This document shows, one piece after another, positions 11,676 through 20,964 of a stretch of DNA of 64,000 bases. The notes beneath the pieces are model-generated. The model did not search any database. It saw nothing but the letters and a program-made list of their open reading frames with translations, and was not told the origin of the DNA. This DNA is from Nitrosomonas sp. Nm34 (lineage in GTDB: Bacteria; Pseudomonadota; Gammaproteobacteria; Burkholderiales; Nitrosomonadaceae). Within the stretch, counting starts at the first letter, position 1. The number at the start of each line of letters is the position of its first letter. The stretch spans positions 1 through 64,000 of the forward strand of contig NZ_FORD01000009.1 in assembly GCF_900113925.1 (NCBI RefSeq). The letters run 5' to 3'. The position numbers were made by a program, and so were the translations under genes.

Positions 11676-11948
11676 TTAGCAAGTATGTTCTTTGCAGTAG
11701 TCTTCCATTGGATGCCCCTTTTTGGGAGTGGAAGATTCTTGCCCTGCCCCTGAATCGTTATCTTTTGATGATTCTGAGGTTTCATTTTTAGTTGATGTAT
11801 CAGATTGCTGTGTTGGCAGTATCAGCTCATTTGAGCTTGTTGATGAATTGGGTGATGTGGATGATTTGGATGAATTGGATGTCGTGTCTGCTGCGGAACA
11901 CGAAATGCTGAAACTTAGCAAGACAATTAACAAAACTTTAGTAAACAT
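11676..11948 (-). CDS. Ser/Thr-rich small lipoprotein
   Basis: This 90-residue product has a lipoprotein signal peptide with the lipobox SFSISC (Cys17). About 60 residues follow, made almost wholly of Ser, Thr, Asn, Asp and Glu: a flexible linker-like chain. The end (MEDYCKEHTC) has two cysteines. It ends 29 bp before the carbonic anhydrase start on the same strand, so the two may be co-transcribed. No family is recognised. The low-complexity sequence makes homology calls unreliable, but the signal peptide argues for a real gene. Confidence 0.6.
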   Translation of the reverse strand: MFTKVLLIVLLSFSISCSAADTTSNSSKSSTSPNSSTSSNELILPTQQSDTSTKNETSESSKDNDSGAGQESSTPKKGHPMEDYCKEHTC

Positions 11949-12262
11949 AATAAAGTCCTTGTGTATTAAAAGAATTTATAAAAACATACTTAAATGGTGA
12001 ATAATTAACTTTTTAAGCCCTTCAGTTAGCTTGCTTTTAATTTATATGACTGATTTTCCGTTCAAGTAAGATGATCGGCTAAAAATCCATCATCTTTAGT
12101 CCTAACAGCTCAGCAACGCTTCTAAAAGAGCAATTTTTTAATAGACATAGAATTTTCCTCCCTTGTAAAGAAATAAAGTGAAAATGGTGAAATCAAAATG
12201 AGGCAGCAGGAGAAATGCTGTCAATTTGTATTTATCTTTCGCCCCAGAATATTGACTAAGCT
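11949..12262. other. Gene-free intergenic stretch
   Basis: About 310 bp of AT-rich DNA separate two leftward genes for small exported proteins. I see no repeat copy, hairpin or RNA gene in it. A promoter for the downstream lipoprotein and carbonic anhydrase genes presumably lies here, but no clear box can be named. Confidence 0.4.
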
Positions 12263-12715
12263 TCATTCAAATTCTCGTGTAACATCCGAATCTAAAACCA
12301 TGGAAAGCGCACCCTTGGATAAAGGCAGTACTGTCACGTCGGTGTTGTATTCCTTCGTTTCAAGCGAGATTTCAGAGGATGTGCCTGCTATCTGCGAGGG
12401 GATCAGCTTGATAATGACCTGTTCGATAGCATAATTTCTATTCCCGTTGTAAACGCTGCCATTAAAGATTCCCCAACCGAAGCCGGCAGCAATTTTGATC
12501 TTATTCTCCGCGTCAGAGGGAAGCGTTATTACATTTGAATTGTCACCAGGAGAAGCCTCATCACACTGATTGCTCAATTCATGTTTTTGATTATTATTTT
12601 GCATAGAAGCTTTTAAGCAATGATCATAATCAGCTAAAGCTGGACTAGCGATAGTTGTAAGAGGCCAGAGAGTAATACCGATCAGCATAAACCTGGCTAA
12701 TAAAAATTGTTGCAT
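12263..12715 (-). CDS. Exported protein of unknown function
   Basis: This 150-residue protein has a signal peptide ending near ASPALA-DY. The mature part has two cysteines (in DHCLKAS and NQCDEAS) and a beta-rich C-terminal half with AAGFGWGIFNGSVYNGN and VIIKLIPSQIAG. The start is the ATG at 12713-12715, with AAGGAG seven bases upstream, rather than the TTG two codons earlier. I do not recognise the family. The spacing of the cysteines suggests one disulfide in the periplasm. Confidence 0.65.
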   Translation of the reverse strand: MQQFLLARFMLIGITLWPLTTIASPALADYDHCLKASMQNNNQKHELSNQCDEASPGDNSNVITLPSDAENKIKIAAGFGWGIFNGSVYNGNRNYAIEQVIIKLIPSQIAGTSSEISLETKEYNTDVTVLPLSKGALSMVLDSDVTREFE

Positions 12716-13150
12716 TAACAAACTCCTTCTCTGTTTTCGCTTATTGAGATCTCAGCTTTTGTATAAGGTACATTACTTAACCTAAATAAAATGTGAAGAT
12801 GGAATAGTCTGAAGCAGACTAAATGAAATTTTAGGTGATTACCAATCGCGCTTTGCTGTTAAATGGGGTTACGTGCCCTGGTTCGATATGCAGGTCAATC
12901 CGACTATTGCTTATTTCATTTCCAGATAAAATATGACACGAAGATGAGCTACAGGCAATATAAATAATACGGCAAGGTAAAGCTGATAAATTTTGATTTA
13001 GAAATGGAATGACATTCACGCATGAGGCCGGCAATCAAATTAAAGTGAGATGCTTGAACCTCATGAAAAATAAAAAAATGAAAGCAAGGTTAAGGATCAT
13101 CCCAGTCAATTTTGCTATTGAGTTGCCGTACTTGTTTATCTCTCAACTCA
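12716..13150. other. Intergenic stretch carrying one repeat copy
   Basis: Between the unknown exported protein and the 3' end of the aldehyde dehydrogenase remnant lies about 430 bp with no gene. It holds one inverted copy of the MITE-like repeat (12914-13010). The short reading on the minus strand at 12831-13034 runs through the repeat and is not a gene. Confidence 0.5.
12914..13010 (-). repeat. MITE-like dispersed repeat, copy 3 (inverted)
   Basis: Read on the minus strand, it begins ATTCCATTTCTAAATCAAAA, continues through ccttgccgtattatttata and ends with a degenerate right arm (tatctggaaatgaaat). The core is more diverged than in copies 1 and 2. Confidence 0.75.
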
Positions 13151-14657
13151 TCAATTAATGACTCGTGCATTGAAAGGATAGTGGCGCGGCTTGTGCTGAA
13201 TACTGATCCATTGATCAGTAGTAAATGCTGCGACGGCCCAGGCGCCGTTGAAACGACCGATTCCTGAATTTTTTTCACCACCAAATGGGTTGAACGGTAA
13301 ATCATTGACCGGCTGATCATTAATATGCACCATGCCTGATTCAAGCTCTTGTGCGAACCGAAGGCCGCGCTCGGCATCTTGTGTAAACACAGCAGCAGCA
13401 AGTCCAAGGTCTGTGTCATTGGCGATTTCCAGCGCATCGGCTTGATCGCGTGCACGTATGATCGGTGCGATAGGACCGAATGATTCCGTTTGTGCCAACT
13501 GCATTCGATTAGTTACTTGGGAGAATACATGGGGTGGAAGCACTAAGCCTTGTGCTTCACCCCCCACTATCTGATGGGCTCCTGATGAGATGGCCTCATT
13601 AATCCGGCGCTGCAACCCGTTTAGCTGGGATTCATTAATAATGGGGCCAATCATGGTATCTGGCGCATTGGGGTCGCCTACTTTCAGCTGGCGTACCCGA
13701 TCAGCGAAGCGCTCCACAAACTCATCGTGAATCCGATCATCAATAATAAAGCGATTCACACTCATGCAGGTTTGGCCTTGGTGTAAAAATTTACCAAACA
13801 CCGCAGCTTCCACAACTTGCCCCAGGTCGGCATCACTCAATACCACGAATGGGCCATTACCGCCCAGCTCCAGTTCAAGTCGTTTCAGCATGGAACCTTC
13901 TGCCGCTAACTTTGCGATATTGCGGCCAACCGGTGTGGAACCGGTAAACGATATGACACGAGGAAGCGGGTGAGTAACAAATGCATCGCCAATCTCGTTG
14001 CATGCACCGACGGTAATGCTGAGTACCCCAGCAGGAAGTCCGGCCTCCTCCAGAATTTTAGCCAATAGCAATCCGCCCGTTATGGGTGTGTCACTGGCTG
14101 GCTTGACCACAACAGCGTTATCAACGGGCCAATGCAGGTGCTGCAGAACGAGCAGTGAGCTGGAATGGCCAGTTCCAAGGACTGATCACACCGACGACAC
14201 CGACGGGTTTACGATACATGCGGCTTTCCTTGCCGGGAATCTCCGCCGGAAGAATCCGGCCTTCTACCAGATAAGGCAGCGTGGCTGCCTCGAGCAGTAC
14301 GCCATGCACGGCAGTCCATTCCAGATTGGCTTTGATGCGGGTTCCACCGGATTCATGAATGATCCATGACACAATCTCTTCACGGCGCGTTTCCATGATC
14401 TGTGTCACTCGCCGCATGATTGCCGCCCGCTCACCCGGTAATAATGCCGCCCATTCAGGTTGGGCCTTGGCGGCACCTCGATAGGCTTCGTGCATGTCAT
14501 CACGATCGGCATGCGGTATCTCGACCAGAACATTGCCATTATAAGGATTCAAGTCATTTAAAACCTTTGTTCCCTTGTCATGGCGCCACTGGCCGTTGAT
14601 CAGTAACTGATCGAAATTTGAATAGGGTGGTGGAGCCTCTTTTTCCTTTTCCATCAT
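13151..14657 (-). pseudogene. NAD-dependent aldehyde dehydrogenase, frameshifted
   Basis: Two adjacent frames together make one aldehyde dehydrogenase of the benzaldehyde/vanillin type. The first (14657 to about 14121) ends [22 protein letters not shown] and then hits a stop; the second (from about 14135 down to 13151) resumes with [22 protein letters not shown], the catalytic Glu in LELGGNGP, the catalytic Cys in HQGQTCMS and ESFGPI. One base is gained or lost near 14123-14132 (gcccgttgataacgc in coding sense). In a 4-cresol pathway it would oxidise 4-hydroxybenzaldehyde to 4-hydroxybenzoate. All catalytic residues survive, so the lesion is recent or a sequencing error. It lies 60 bp after the alcohol dehydrogenase gene. 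Confidence 0.85.
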
Positions 14658-14717
14658 GCATTCCTCATGCGTGTTTTCATAGAGAGCCCATTTGAAAAGG
14701 GAGTAAAAAAATTCGTA

Positions 14718-15827
14718 CTACAGCCGGATGATCGGTTTAATCGTGACCCCTTTCTCGCTATCTTCAGCCGCCTGATTGATTTGATCGAGCGTATAGAATT
14801 TCACCAGCTTGTCAAAAGGAAATTTCCCCTGCTGATAAAGCTCAACAAGCGCTGGAATAAAAAGATCCGGTTTGCTATCGCCTTCGATAATTCCGATAAT
14901 GCGCTTCCCTGCTGTCATCACCCCATTCACGTCGAAACTCGCTTCAGTACCCAAAGCAGGGGCGCCGACAATGCCGCATGTTCCCCGAATAGCCAGTGCA
15001 TCAATGGCTTGACGCAATACAGCAGGGCGTCCACTCGATTCCAGCGTGAAATCAGCGCCTCCTCCGGTAATTTTGCGAACCGCTTCGACAGGATCGGTTT
15101 CCCGGCTGTTAATGGTATGGGTTGCGCCCAGTTCCATAGCCAGAGTCAAGCGCGCAGGCACTACGTCTGCCGAAATGATGGTGGTTGCGCCGGCCGCACG
15201 CGCCGCCATCACGGCACTGAGTCCCACTGCGCCGCCTCCAAAAGCGGCAAAACTGCTGCCAGGATTGACTTTGAGAGCATTTATGACAGCTCCGGCACCG
15301 GTTTGAATGCCGCAACCCAGCGGGCCGAGTAGCTCTAAAGGCGCATCGCTGGGGACTCTGATGACGTTACGCTCATGCACGAGCGCAAATGTGCCAAACG
15401 ACGACTGCCCGAAGAAATGATCATGGACTAGCTCTGGAGTATTACCTGCTGTAAAGGTTGACGTACTGCCGTCTTCGCGTGCTCCATTGAAATTCAGCGC
15501 ATAAAAATGTTCGCAATAGGTCAAATCACCACGTAAACAGGGCTTGCAGTGTCCGCACCACATATAGGTCAGCACAACATGATCGCCAACAGCGACTTTC
15601 TTCACATGGCTACCTATCTGTTCGACTACGCCCGAGCCTTCATGACCTAACACCACCGGCAGCGGCACCGCATAAAGCTGATCGCGCGCGACCATATCAG
15701 TATGGCACATGCCCACCGCTAAGATGCGAACGCGTACTTCATCGGATCGTGGATCATCCTGCATCAGATCTTCAATTTGAAACGGCCCACCCTGTTGGCG
15801 AATTACTGCTGCCTTGATTTTTCTCAC
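14718..15827 (-). CDS. Zinc-dependent aryl-alcohol dehydrogenase
   Basis: This is a medium-chain NAD-dependent dehydrogenase of 369 residues, resembling benzyl alcohol dehydrogenases (XylB/AreB type). The catalytic zinc ligands are in GMCHTD and LGHEGSG, the structural zinc is held by the four cysteines of CGHCKPCLRGDLTYC, and the Rossmann motif is GGGAVGLSA. It would convert 4-hydroxybenzyl alcohol or similar alcohols to aldehydes. It starts 50 bp after pchF on the same strand and is followed by the aldehyde dehydrogenase remnant. The substrate is inferred from context. Confidence 0.88.
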   Translation of the reverse strand: MRKIKAAVIRQQGGPFQIEDLMQDDPRSDEVRVRILAVGMCHTDMVARDQLYAVPLPVVLGHEGSGVVEQIGSHVKKVAVGDHVVLTYMWCGHCKPCLRGDLTYCEHFYALNFNGAREDGSTSTFTAGNTPELVHDHFFGQSSFGTFALVHERNVIRVPSDAPLELLGPLGCGIQTGAGAVINALKVNPGSSFAAFGGGAVGLSAVMAARAAGATTIISADVVPARLTLAMELGATHTINSRETDPVEAVRKITGGGADFTLESSGRPAVLRQAIDALAIRGTCGIVGAPALGTEASFDVNGVMTAGKRIIGIIEGDSKPDLFIPALVELYQQGKFPFDKLVKFYTLDQINQAAEDSEKGVTIKPIIRL

Positions 15828-15877
15828 TGTTACCTCCGCTTTAGAAGGGGTGTTTTCTGTTCACAGTTAAGGCGAAG

Positions 15878-17422
15878 CTAGCGAATGCCTGATTTTCCCG
15901 GAGCAAGAATTCCATTGGGATCCAGTGCTTTTTTAAGTGTTTTGTGCACATTTCTCTGCACGGGGCCATAGGTTTCGGCCACTTTATCCATAAATGCCGT
16001 ATTGACGCGATAAGTTCCATATCCGCGCGCCGAGAATTCGGTCAGCAATTCATCGAAACACTGGTAAGCTGCTTTGGTCTGCTCCGGGTCAGTTTTATCG
16101 TACAGTACGTCGACAATATGATGCATATCACGCATGCCGACGATAAACTCACCGGAATAATCCAGGCCGTATTTGGCAAGAATCTGCTTGGTCAGAGCCA
16201 TCTGCTTGAGCGTTTCACTGCCCCGTGCCTGTGAGACGGGTGCGAACCACATCGACCCGCCACCACCGCGCCAGTTATACAACGAAAATTCTGTAAGTGT
16301 CATTTCTCCACGCATGAGCTTGGCGCGATAAACAAATGCGGGATCCTCCGCCGCTTCCTGCTCTGTCAGGATTTTTGCCTTGCCGGATCGACCAAAAGCC
16401 TGTGTCACGATTTTCCAGTTCACATCAATCTGCTCCTGCGTGCCATAGAGAGCCGCATACACATTCCAAATACCCAGTTTATGGTCTTTCATAATCCGAT
16501 AGACTGCTTCATCCGGGATTGAACCAGGCCCGGACACATAATCACTACGCCGAGCTTTTACGGGTGCCTCATACAGTGCATGAGCAATGACTACCGCATT
16601 CGGAATGACACCACTGATGCGCAGCGGACGGATCGTTTCCACGATCTCTACGATATCTTCTTCGTATTCATATTGAATCACAAACGGTTTGAACGCTGGT
16701 GGTTCAGGCATCAACCAGAAACCGAATTTAGTGACAATACCGTAGTTGGATTGTGTAAAAATGCCATCCAGATAGGGGCCGTATCCCCATTTAAATACCT
16801 GCCAAGTATTGGAATTGGGCATTGAGCCCATTCCTGTGCGCAATACTTCACCATTGGCCAGAACCACTTCCATGCCGCAGGCAAACAGAAAATGTTCTCC
16901 ATAGGGCGTATATCCGACTCCACGATCGAGCGTATTACCCACCGGTCCTGCAATGGCAGAGGGCGCTGGCATGGATAGCCATAAGCCCAGTTTGTGTTCT
17001 TTGATGTAGTCATCGAGCTGCTGATAGGTGACACCCGGTTCCACCAAAGCAAAGGCTAAATCTTTATCTACTTCGAGAATACGATTCATACGTTTGAGAT
17101 CAAGCACGACCTGTCCGCGCTCAGCAGGAGCTGCCGAGCCATAACCCAGATTTTTCCCAGTGGAAATCGTCCAGATCGGTACTTTGTATCGGTTACAAAT
17201 CCCAACAATCTTTTGAATCTGCTCGACAGTCGTGGCCAGAAGTGCCGCTGAGGGTGCATGTTCGGCATCGGAAACCGGCATCATCGTCTTGATGTAGGGT
17301 GCCAGTTGTTCTGCGCTGATGAGCACAGCGGCATCGCCAAGCACGCTGCGAAAATCGTTGATAGCTGCATCAAATACTTTCTCTGTTACGCTTTTAGGCA
17401 ATGCAATATATTTACTGGTCAT
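15878..17422 (-). CDS. pchF: 4-cresol dehydrogenase (hydroxylating), flavoprotein subunit
   Basis: PchF oxidises and hydroxylates the para side chain of 4-cresol and related 4-alkylphenols, passing electrons to the cytochrome subunit PchC. The 514-residue protein carries a PCMH FAD domain (IWTISTGKNLGYGSAAP; SAIAGPVGNTLDRGVGYTPYG) and a long C-terminal domain close to Pseudomonas PchF. Tyr382 in LYNWRGGGGSMWF aligns with the tyrosine that binds FAD covalently in PchF, whereas vanillyl-alcohol oxidase uses a His; this favours PchF over VAO. Neighbours pchX (12 bp upstream) and pchC complete the set. Eugenol hydroxylase is a possible alternative activity. Confidence 0.92.
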   Translation of the reverse strand: MTSKYIALPKSVTEKVFDAAINDFRSVLGDAAVLISAEQLAPYIKTMMPVSDAEHAPSAALLATTVEQIQKIVGICNRYKVPIWTISTGKNLGYGSAAPAERGQVVLDLKRMNRILEVDKDLAFALVEPGVTYQQLDDYIKEHKLGLWLSMPAPSAIAGPVGNTLDRGVGYTPYGEHFLFACGMEVVLANGEVLRTGMGSMPNSNTWQVFKWGYGPYLDGIFTQSNYGIVTKFGFWLMPEPPAFKPFVIQYEYEEDIVEIVETIRPLRISGVIPNAVVIAHALYEAPVKARRSDYVSGPGSIPDEAVYRIMKDHKLGIWNVYAALYGTQEQIDVNWKIVTQAFGRSGKAKILTEQEAAEDPAFVYRAKLMRGEMTLTEFSLYNWRGGGGSMWFAPVSQARGSETLKQMALTKQILAKYGLDYSGEFIVGMRDMHHIVDVLYDKTDPEQTKAAYQCFDELLTEFSARGYGTYRVNTAFMDKVAETYGPVQRNVHKTLKKALDPNGILAPGKSGIR

Positions 17423-17434
17423 GCTGTGTTCTCC

Positions 17435-18382
17435 CTACACGTCGATTACAAACGAAACAAAATGTTTTCCCGCTAACCCATGCTGATCCGGATAACGCTG
17501 AACCGATCGATGCACGAATGCGCGACTGGAGCAAAGTTCCTGATGTATCCCCTTATCCAATGCGGTCGCTACAGTCGCGTAGCCGGTGACTTCTATCCAG
17601 TTGTCAAATTGGGGAAGCTCAATTGCTGTAGCACTGGCTGTCTTATCTTGATAGGTGGAAGAACCATCGGTCTGAGAAAATATAGGTTGCCAATTTTCTG
17701 ATGCCCTCCAGCCAATGAGTTGACTGGCTTCCAGTGGAGATACGCCAGCACAATGTAAACGGATTGGCGCCTGATCAGCCCACTGATAAGATAAAAATTC
17801 GGATAGGTTTGCCTCTTTTCCTGCCCTATCTCCGCGCGGCGGTGCAAGAAAATTTTCGACAATAGAAAAATTGTGCTGATTCTGCATGAGTATTGATGCG
17901 AGTAACTCCCCGGCACTGTATGCGGGTGATGCCGTCGTCCACACATGACGCAAGGGGAGGGAGATGTTATCGCTGGATATAGAAGTATGTGAACCTAATG
18001 CCAGCAGGCGCCCTTCAGCATTCCGTACCAATTCAGTGAATATGGCCGCATTGGCATCATCCATGACGGCAACCCAGCGCATATTATGAGATTGTGTCAA
18101 TAGATCGACTATGCGCACAGGATTCGTTAATAGCTCATCCTCTAATTGGAATGCCGGCAATATACCTTGACGGTAACTGCTATAGAGAGCGCAAGCAGTT
18201 TGGGCGCCTTTGGCAAACGCTTCGTCGATAGGTGTAGCCCCCATCAATAACTTGCAATTATGTGTACTGTCGAACAGCGATTGATTGATGGGGGCTGCTT
18301 GAGTGATTCTGGGAATACCCAAAGCCAATAAGGTTCCACCGGTGAGTATGCCTTTGATGAGGTGACGTCGAGTTTCATCCAT
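17435..18382 (-). CDS. pchX: PchX-like exported protein of the cresol cluster
   Basis: This 315-residue protein starts with a Tat-like signal (ETRRHLIKGILTGGTLLALG) followed by a cleavage site near TQAAP, so it is probably periplasmic. Its position between the cytochrome and flavoprotein genes matches pchX of Pseudomonas cresol operons, whose role is not established; assistance in assembly or FAD attachment has been a natural guess. I see no catalytic motif. The gaps of 12 bp to pchF and 14 bp to pchC indicate one operon. The name rests mainly on position. Confidence 0.7.
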   Translation of the reverse strand: MDETRRHLIKGILTGGTLLALGIPRITQAAPINQSLFDSTHNCKLLMGATPIDEAFAKGAQTACALYSSYRQGILPAFQLEDELLTNPVRIVDLLTQSHNMRWVAVMDDANAAIFTELVRNAEGRLLALGSHTSISSDNISLPLRHVWTTASPAYSAGELLASILMQNQHNFSIVENFLAPPRGDRAGKEANLSEFLSYQWADQAPIRLHCAGVSPLEASQLIGWRASENWQPIFSQTDGSSTYQDKTASATAIELPQFDNWIEVTGYATVATALDKGIHQELCSSRAFVHRSVQRYPDQHGLAGKHFVSFVIDV

Positions 18383-18396
18383 AGGATGTGACCTCC

Positions 18397-18735
18397 TTAA
18401 TGCTGAGCTTCCGTTTTTGAAATGAAATCCGCCAGTTTTGTCAGTGATTCATCGTCGATCTCTGAAGAGCGGAAAGAGGGCATGGCCCGGTTTCCATTAC
18501 GAACGATAGTGCGGATATAGCTTATGGGAAGCTCACGGTTACGAATGGGTGGCCCGACCTGGGCTTCATGGCAATAAGCGCAAATTTTGGCATAAATTTC
18601 TGCACCATCCTTCCACGCAAACCCAGCACTAAGTTTCTCTTCCTGCGCTGACCATGCATGGTTTATCGCGGGGAAGAATATTACCAACATGAAACCGAAT
18701 ACTACGAATGCGCCTCCCAATCTTGTTTCTTTCAT
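18397..18735 (-). CDS. pchC: 4-cresol dehydrogenase, cytochrome c subunit
   Basis: PchC is the periplasmic c-type cytochrome that takes electrons from PchF. The 112-residue precursor has a signal peptide ending near HAWSA-QE, a single haem motif CAYCH (52-56), a likely axial Met85 in RAMPSF, and the family pattern ISYIRTIVRNGNRAMPSF followed by DDESLTKLADF. The length fits the known small subunit. It is the first pch gene on the leftward transcript, 80 bp after the dioxygenase gene. Confidence 0.9.
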   Translation of the reverse strand: MKETRLGGAFVVFGFMLVIFFPAINHAWSAQEEKLSAGFAWKDGAEIYAKICAYCHEAQVGPPIRNRELPISYIRTIVRNGNRAMPSFRSSEIDDESLTKLADFISKTEAQH

Positions 18736-18815
18736 ACTGGTCCTCCGCAGAATTTCAGTGAGTTGTCGGGTGGGTAATGTGATGTATCTCCAGAAGAGTT
18801 AATAAAATTTTTCTG

Positions 18816-19637
18816 CTACTGCCACAGAAAGCTCGTAACTCTTTTACCCATGATTTCCTGGTTAAACACAACTTTGGCTGTCGGTGTGTCGATACAGACA
18901 GCACCATAACAGACATGTAACGGTAAAAGATGGTCTTCTCTAGGGTGGCAATATCGAGCAGAGGGAGCTTTTTCCCACTCAATCAATCTTTGCTCGCGCT
19001 CATCTGGCAGAAAATCTCTGCTGGCACATGTTTCTATCAGCCAGCTATCAAACTCATCGTTTTCTTTGTTGCCATCATTGCCACTCGAAAAGAACCGCTT
19101 CAAATTATGAAAGGACATCCCGGAACCAACAATCAGAACATTTTTCTTTCGTAAAGAGGTGATGGCTTTCCCTAAATTAATGTGTTGACCTGGGTCTAAA
19201 TTCTTGAGTAGGGATAACTGGAGGCAGGGGATGTGTGCCTGTGGATACATCAGCATGAGTGGAATAAACATGCCATGATCAAAGCCCCGCTGTTCGTCCA
19301 GTTTAGCTGGAATTCCACTGGCTGTTATCATTTCAAGGGTTGCTTGCGCGAGTTGCGGATGACCTGGAGCAGGGTAACGGATTTGATAGGCTCTTTCCGG
19401 GAACCCATAGTAATCATAAATTAATTCAGGATGGCTGTTACTCGTGATGGTTGCTTGATCCTCTTCCCAATGAGCACTGATGACTAATATGGCTGAGGGC
19501 TCACTCAAATTTTTTGCGATCTCTTTTAGAAAAAAAACCATCCTTTCATGCTCTTTATCGCCCATAACGGGTAAGGGCCCTCCACCATGTGGTATATACA
19601 ACACTGGTGAAAGTGTCTCTGATGGTTGATTGCTCAT
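18816..19637 (-). CDS. LigB/DODA-type extradiol dioxygenase family protein
   Basis: The 273-residue protein belongs to the YgiD/DODA group of class III extradiol dioxygenases. Metal-binding histidines are visible in YIPHGGGPLP, VISAHWEE, RGFDHGMFIPL and GSGMSFHNL. Such enzymes cleave catechols or act on DOPA-like compounds. I use the ATG at 19635-19637, with AGGG nine bases upstream; the longer open frame reaches 19736 but runs through a MITE-like repeat. It precedes pchC by 80 bp and could join the cresol transcript, although ring cleavage of protocatechuate by this protein is not shown. Confidence 0.85.
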   Translation of the reverse strand: MSNQPSETLSPVLYIPHGGGPLPVMGDKEHERMVFFLKEIAKNLSEPSAILVISAHWEEDQATITSNSHPELIYDYYGFPERAYQIRYPAPGHPQLAQATLEMITASGIPAKLDEQRGFDHGMFIPLMLMYPQAHIPCLQLSLLKNLDPGQHINLGKAITSLRKKNVLIVGSGMSFHNLKRFFSSGNDGNKENDEFDSWLIETCASRDFLPDEREQRLIEWEKAPSARYCHPREDHLLPLHVCYGAVCIDTPTAKVVFNQEIMGKRVTSFLWQ

Positions 19638-19698
19638 ATACTTATTCCCTATCGCAAGAAAAACTAATATATTCCAATCATGAGAGGGATTTTTGGTT

Positions 19699-19800
19699 AT
19701 TCCTTTTCTAATCAAACCTGACTCTGTCGGCTTCACCTTGCCTTATTATTGATACTGTCTGTGGCTCACTTTCGCGTCATTTTTGATTTGGAAATAGAAT
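19699..19800 (+). repeat. MITE-like dispersed repeat, copy 4
   Basis: The left arm is ATTCCTTTTCTAATCAAACC and the right arm TTTTGATTTGGAAATAGAAT. The core cggcttcaccttgccttatt is intact. It lies between wrbA and the dioxygenase gene, both leftward, and therefore in the upstream region of the dioxygenase-pch group. Confidence 0.8.
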
Positions 19801-19824
19801 GACATTCCCTCTTGAATCAGAAAT

Positions 19825-20424
19825 TCAGGCTAATTTTCTGGTTATCTTGGCTACATGAGCTCCCTGAAAGCGAGCAATTTTTAGTTCATTTTCTGACGGT
19901 TGACGGCTGCCATCTGCGCCGGCGAGTGTGCCTGCCCCATAGGGAGAGCCTCCGGTAATTTCACTCATATTCATGATTTCCTGGCAGGAATAGGGAACAC
20001 CTACGATGATCATGCCCTGATGTAATAAAGTGGTATGAAAGGATGTAATGGTAGTTTCCTGACCCCCGTGCTGGGTAGCAGTGGACGTAAAAACGCTCGC
20101 AATTTTACCAATCAAGCTACCGTTAAGCCATAAGCTACCGGTCTGATCAAGAAAATTGCGCATCTGTGCGCACATATTGCCAAATCGGGTTGGCGTACCA
20201 AAGATAATAGCTTGATAGTTCGGTAATTCATCTACTGTCGCGATCGGTGCTTCCTGATCAAGCTTGACACCAGCCTTTCGTGCCACCTCTTCCGGGATCA
20301 GCTCAGGCACTCGCTTGATAATGACTTCAGTATTCTCGACGCTTTGCACCCCTTCCGCAACTGCTTTCGCCATGCTTTCAATATGTCCATACATACTGTA
20401 GTAAAGAACAAGAACTTTCGTCAT
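19825..20424 (-). CDS. wrbA: NAD(P)H:quinone oxidoreductase WrbA
   Basis: WrbA is a tetrameric FMN flavodoxin-like enzyme that reduces quinones by two electrons and protects against redox cycling. The 199-residue protein has the flavodoxin phosphate loop [12 protein letters not shown] at the start, the [13 protein letters not shown] segment, the TQHGGQETT segment, and the family motif [12 protein letters not shown] near the C-terminus. The length is standard. Next to a cluster making phenolic oxidation products, a quinone reductase would be useful, but the link is inference. Confidence 0.93.
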   Translation of the reverse strand: MTKVLVLYYSMYGHIESMAKAVAEGVQSVENTEVIIKRVPELIPEEVARKAGVKLDQEAPIATVDELPNYQAIIFGTPTRFGNMCAQMRNFLDQTGSLWLNGSLIGKIASVFTSTATQHGGQETTITSFHTTLLHQGMIIVGVPYSCQEIMNMSEITGGSPYGAGTLAGADGSRQPSENELKIARFQGAHVAKITRKLA

Positions 20425-20964
20425 GTTTTCTCTCCTGTCTTGATTTCCTGGTTCGAAAAATGGCTTGTATTGAATTCATCCGTTTTTATTTCTATTTTTA
20501 TTTCTATTTCTAATAGGCTTCTATTTTTTAAAAAAGTTTTGTAACTTTAATAAGGTTATTCCTGAACCAAATTTATGGCAATAAAAATTTTGATTATCAA
20601 TTTTAGATTAGATGGGGCTCTAATTTTTGAGTTGTCAGATCAAATTTTAGTTACTGCACGTCAAGATATGACGGCACTATCTTTACGCTTGCCGCCTGAG
20701 ATTGGCCGCGTAGCTCGGCCGCGTCAATACGGTGGATATATGCATCGGTGTACGCTTGCCGAATACCACAGTTAGCTAACATAACCATAACCGCATGGGC
20801 TCCATGTTTGAAAACACACCTCGCACTGAAATGCACTCATTCATCAAAATATCATTAAAGTGACCTAAAAAGCTGGATAAATTAACTTAAAAGATCATTT
20901 CTACTTATTATTTCTTTAAGCTCTTTCAAATAAAGAGTTATTAATTTTCTGTGTAATCAGGATA
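20425..20964. other. Gene-free stretch with a GC-richer island
   Basis: The flanks are AT-rich; bases 20640-20840 are noticeably richer in GC and can be read on the minus strand as about 60 residues (20651-20836) with no known motif. This may be a worn fragment of a transferred gene. I cannot support a gene here. Confidence 0.35.

Noticed and set aside
11722-12000. A 92-residue acidic reading opposite the Ser/Thr-rich lipoprotein
   Set aside because: It is the complement of the Ser/Asp-rich gene; the lipobox and signal peptide on the minus strand make that strand the real one.
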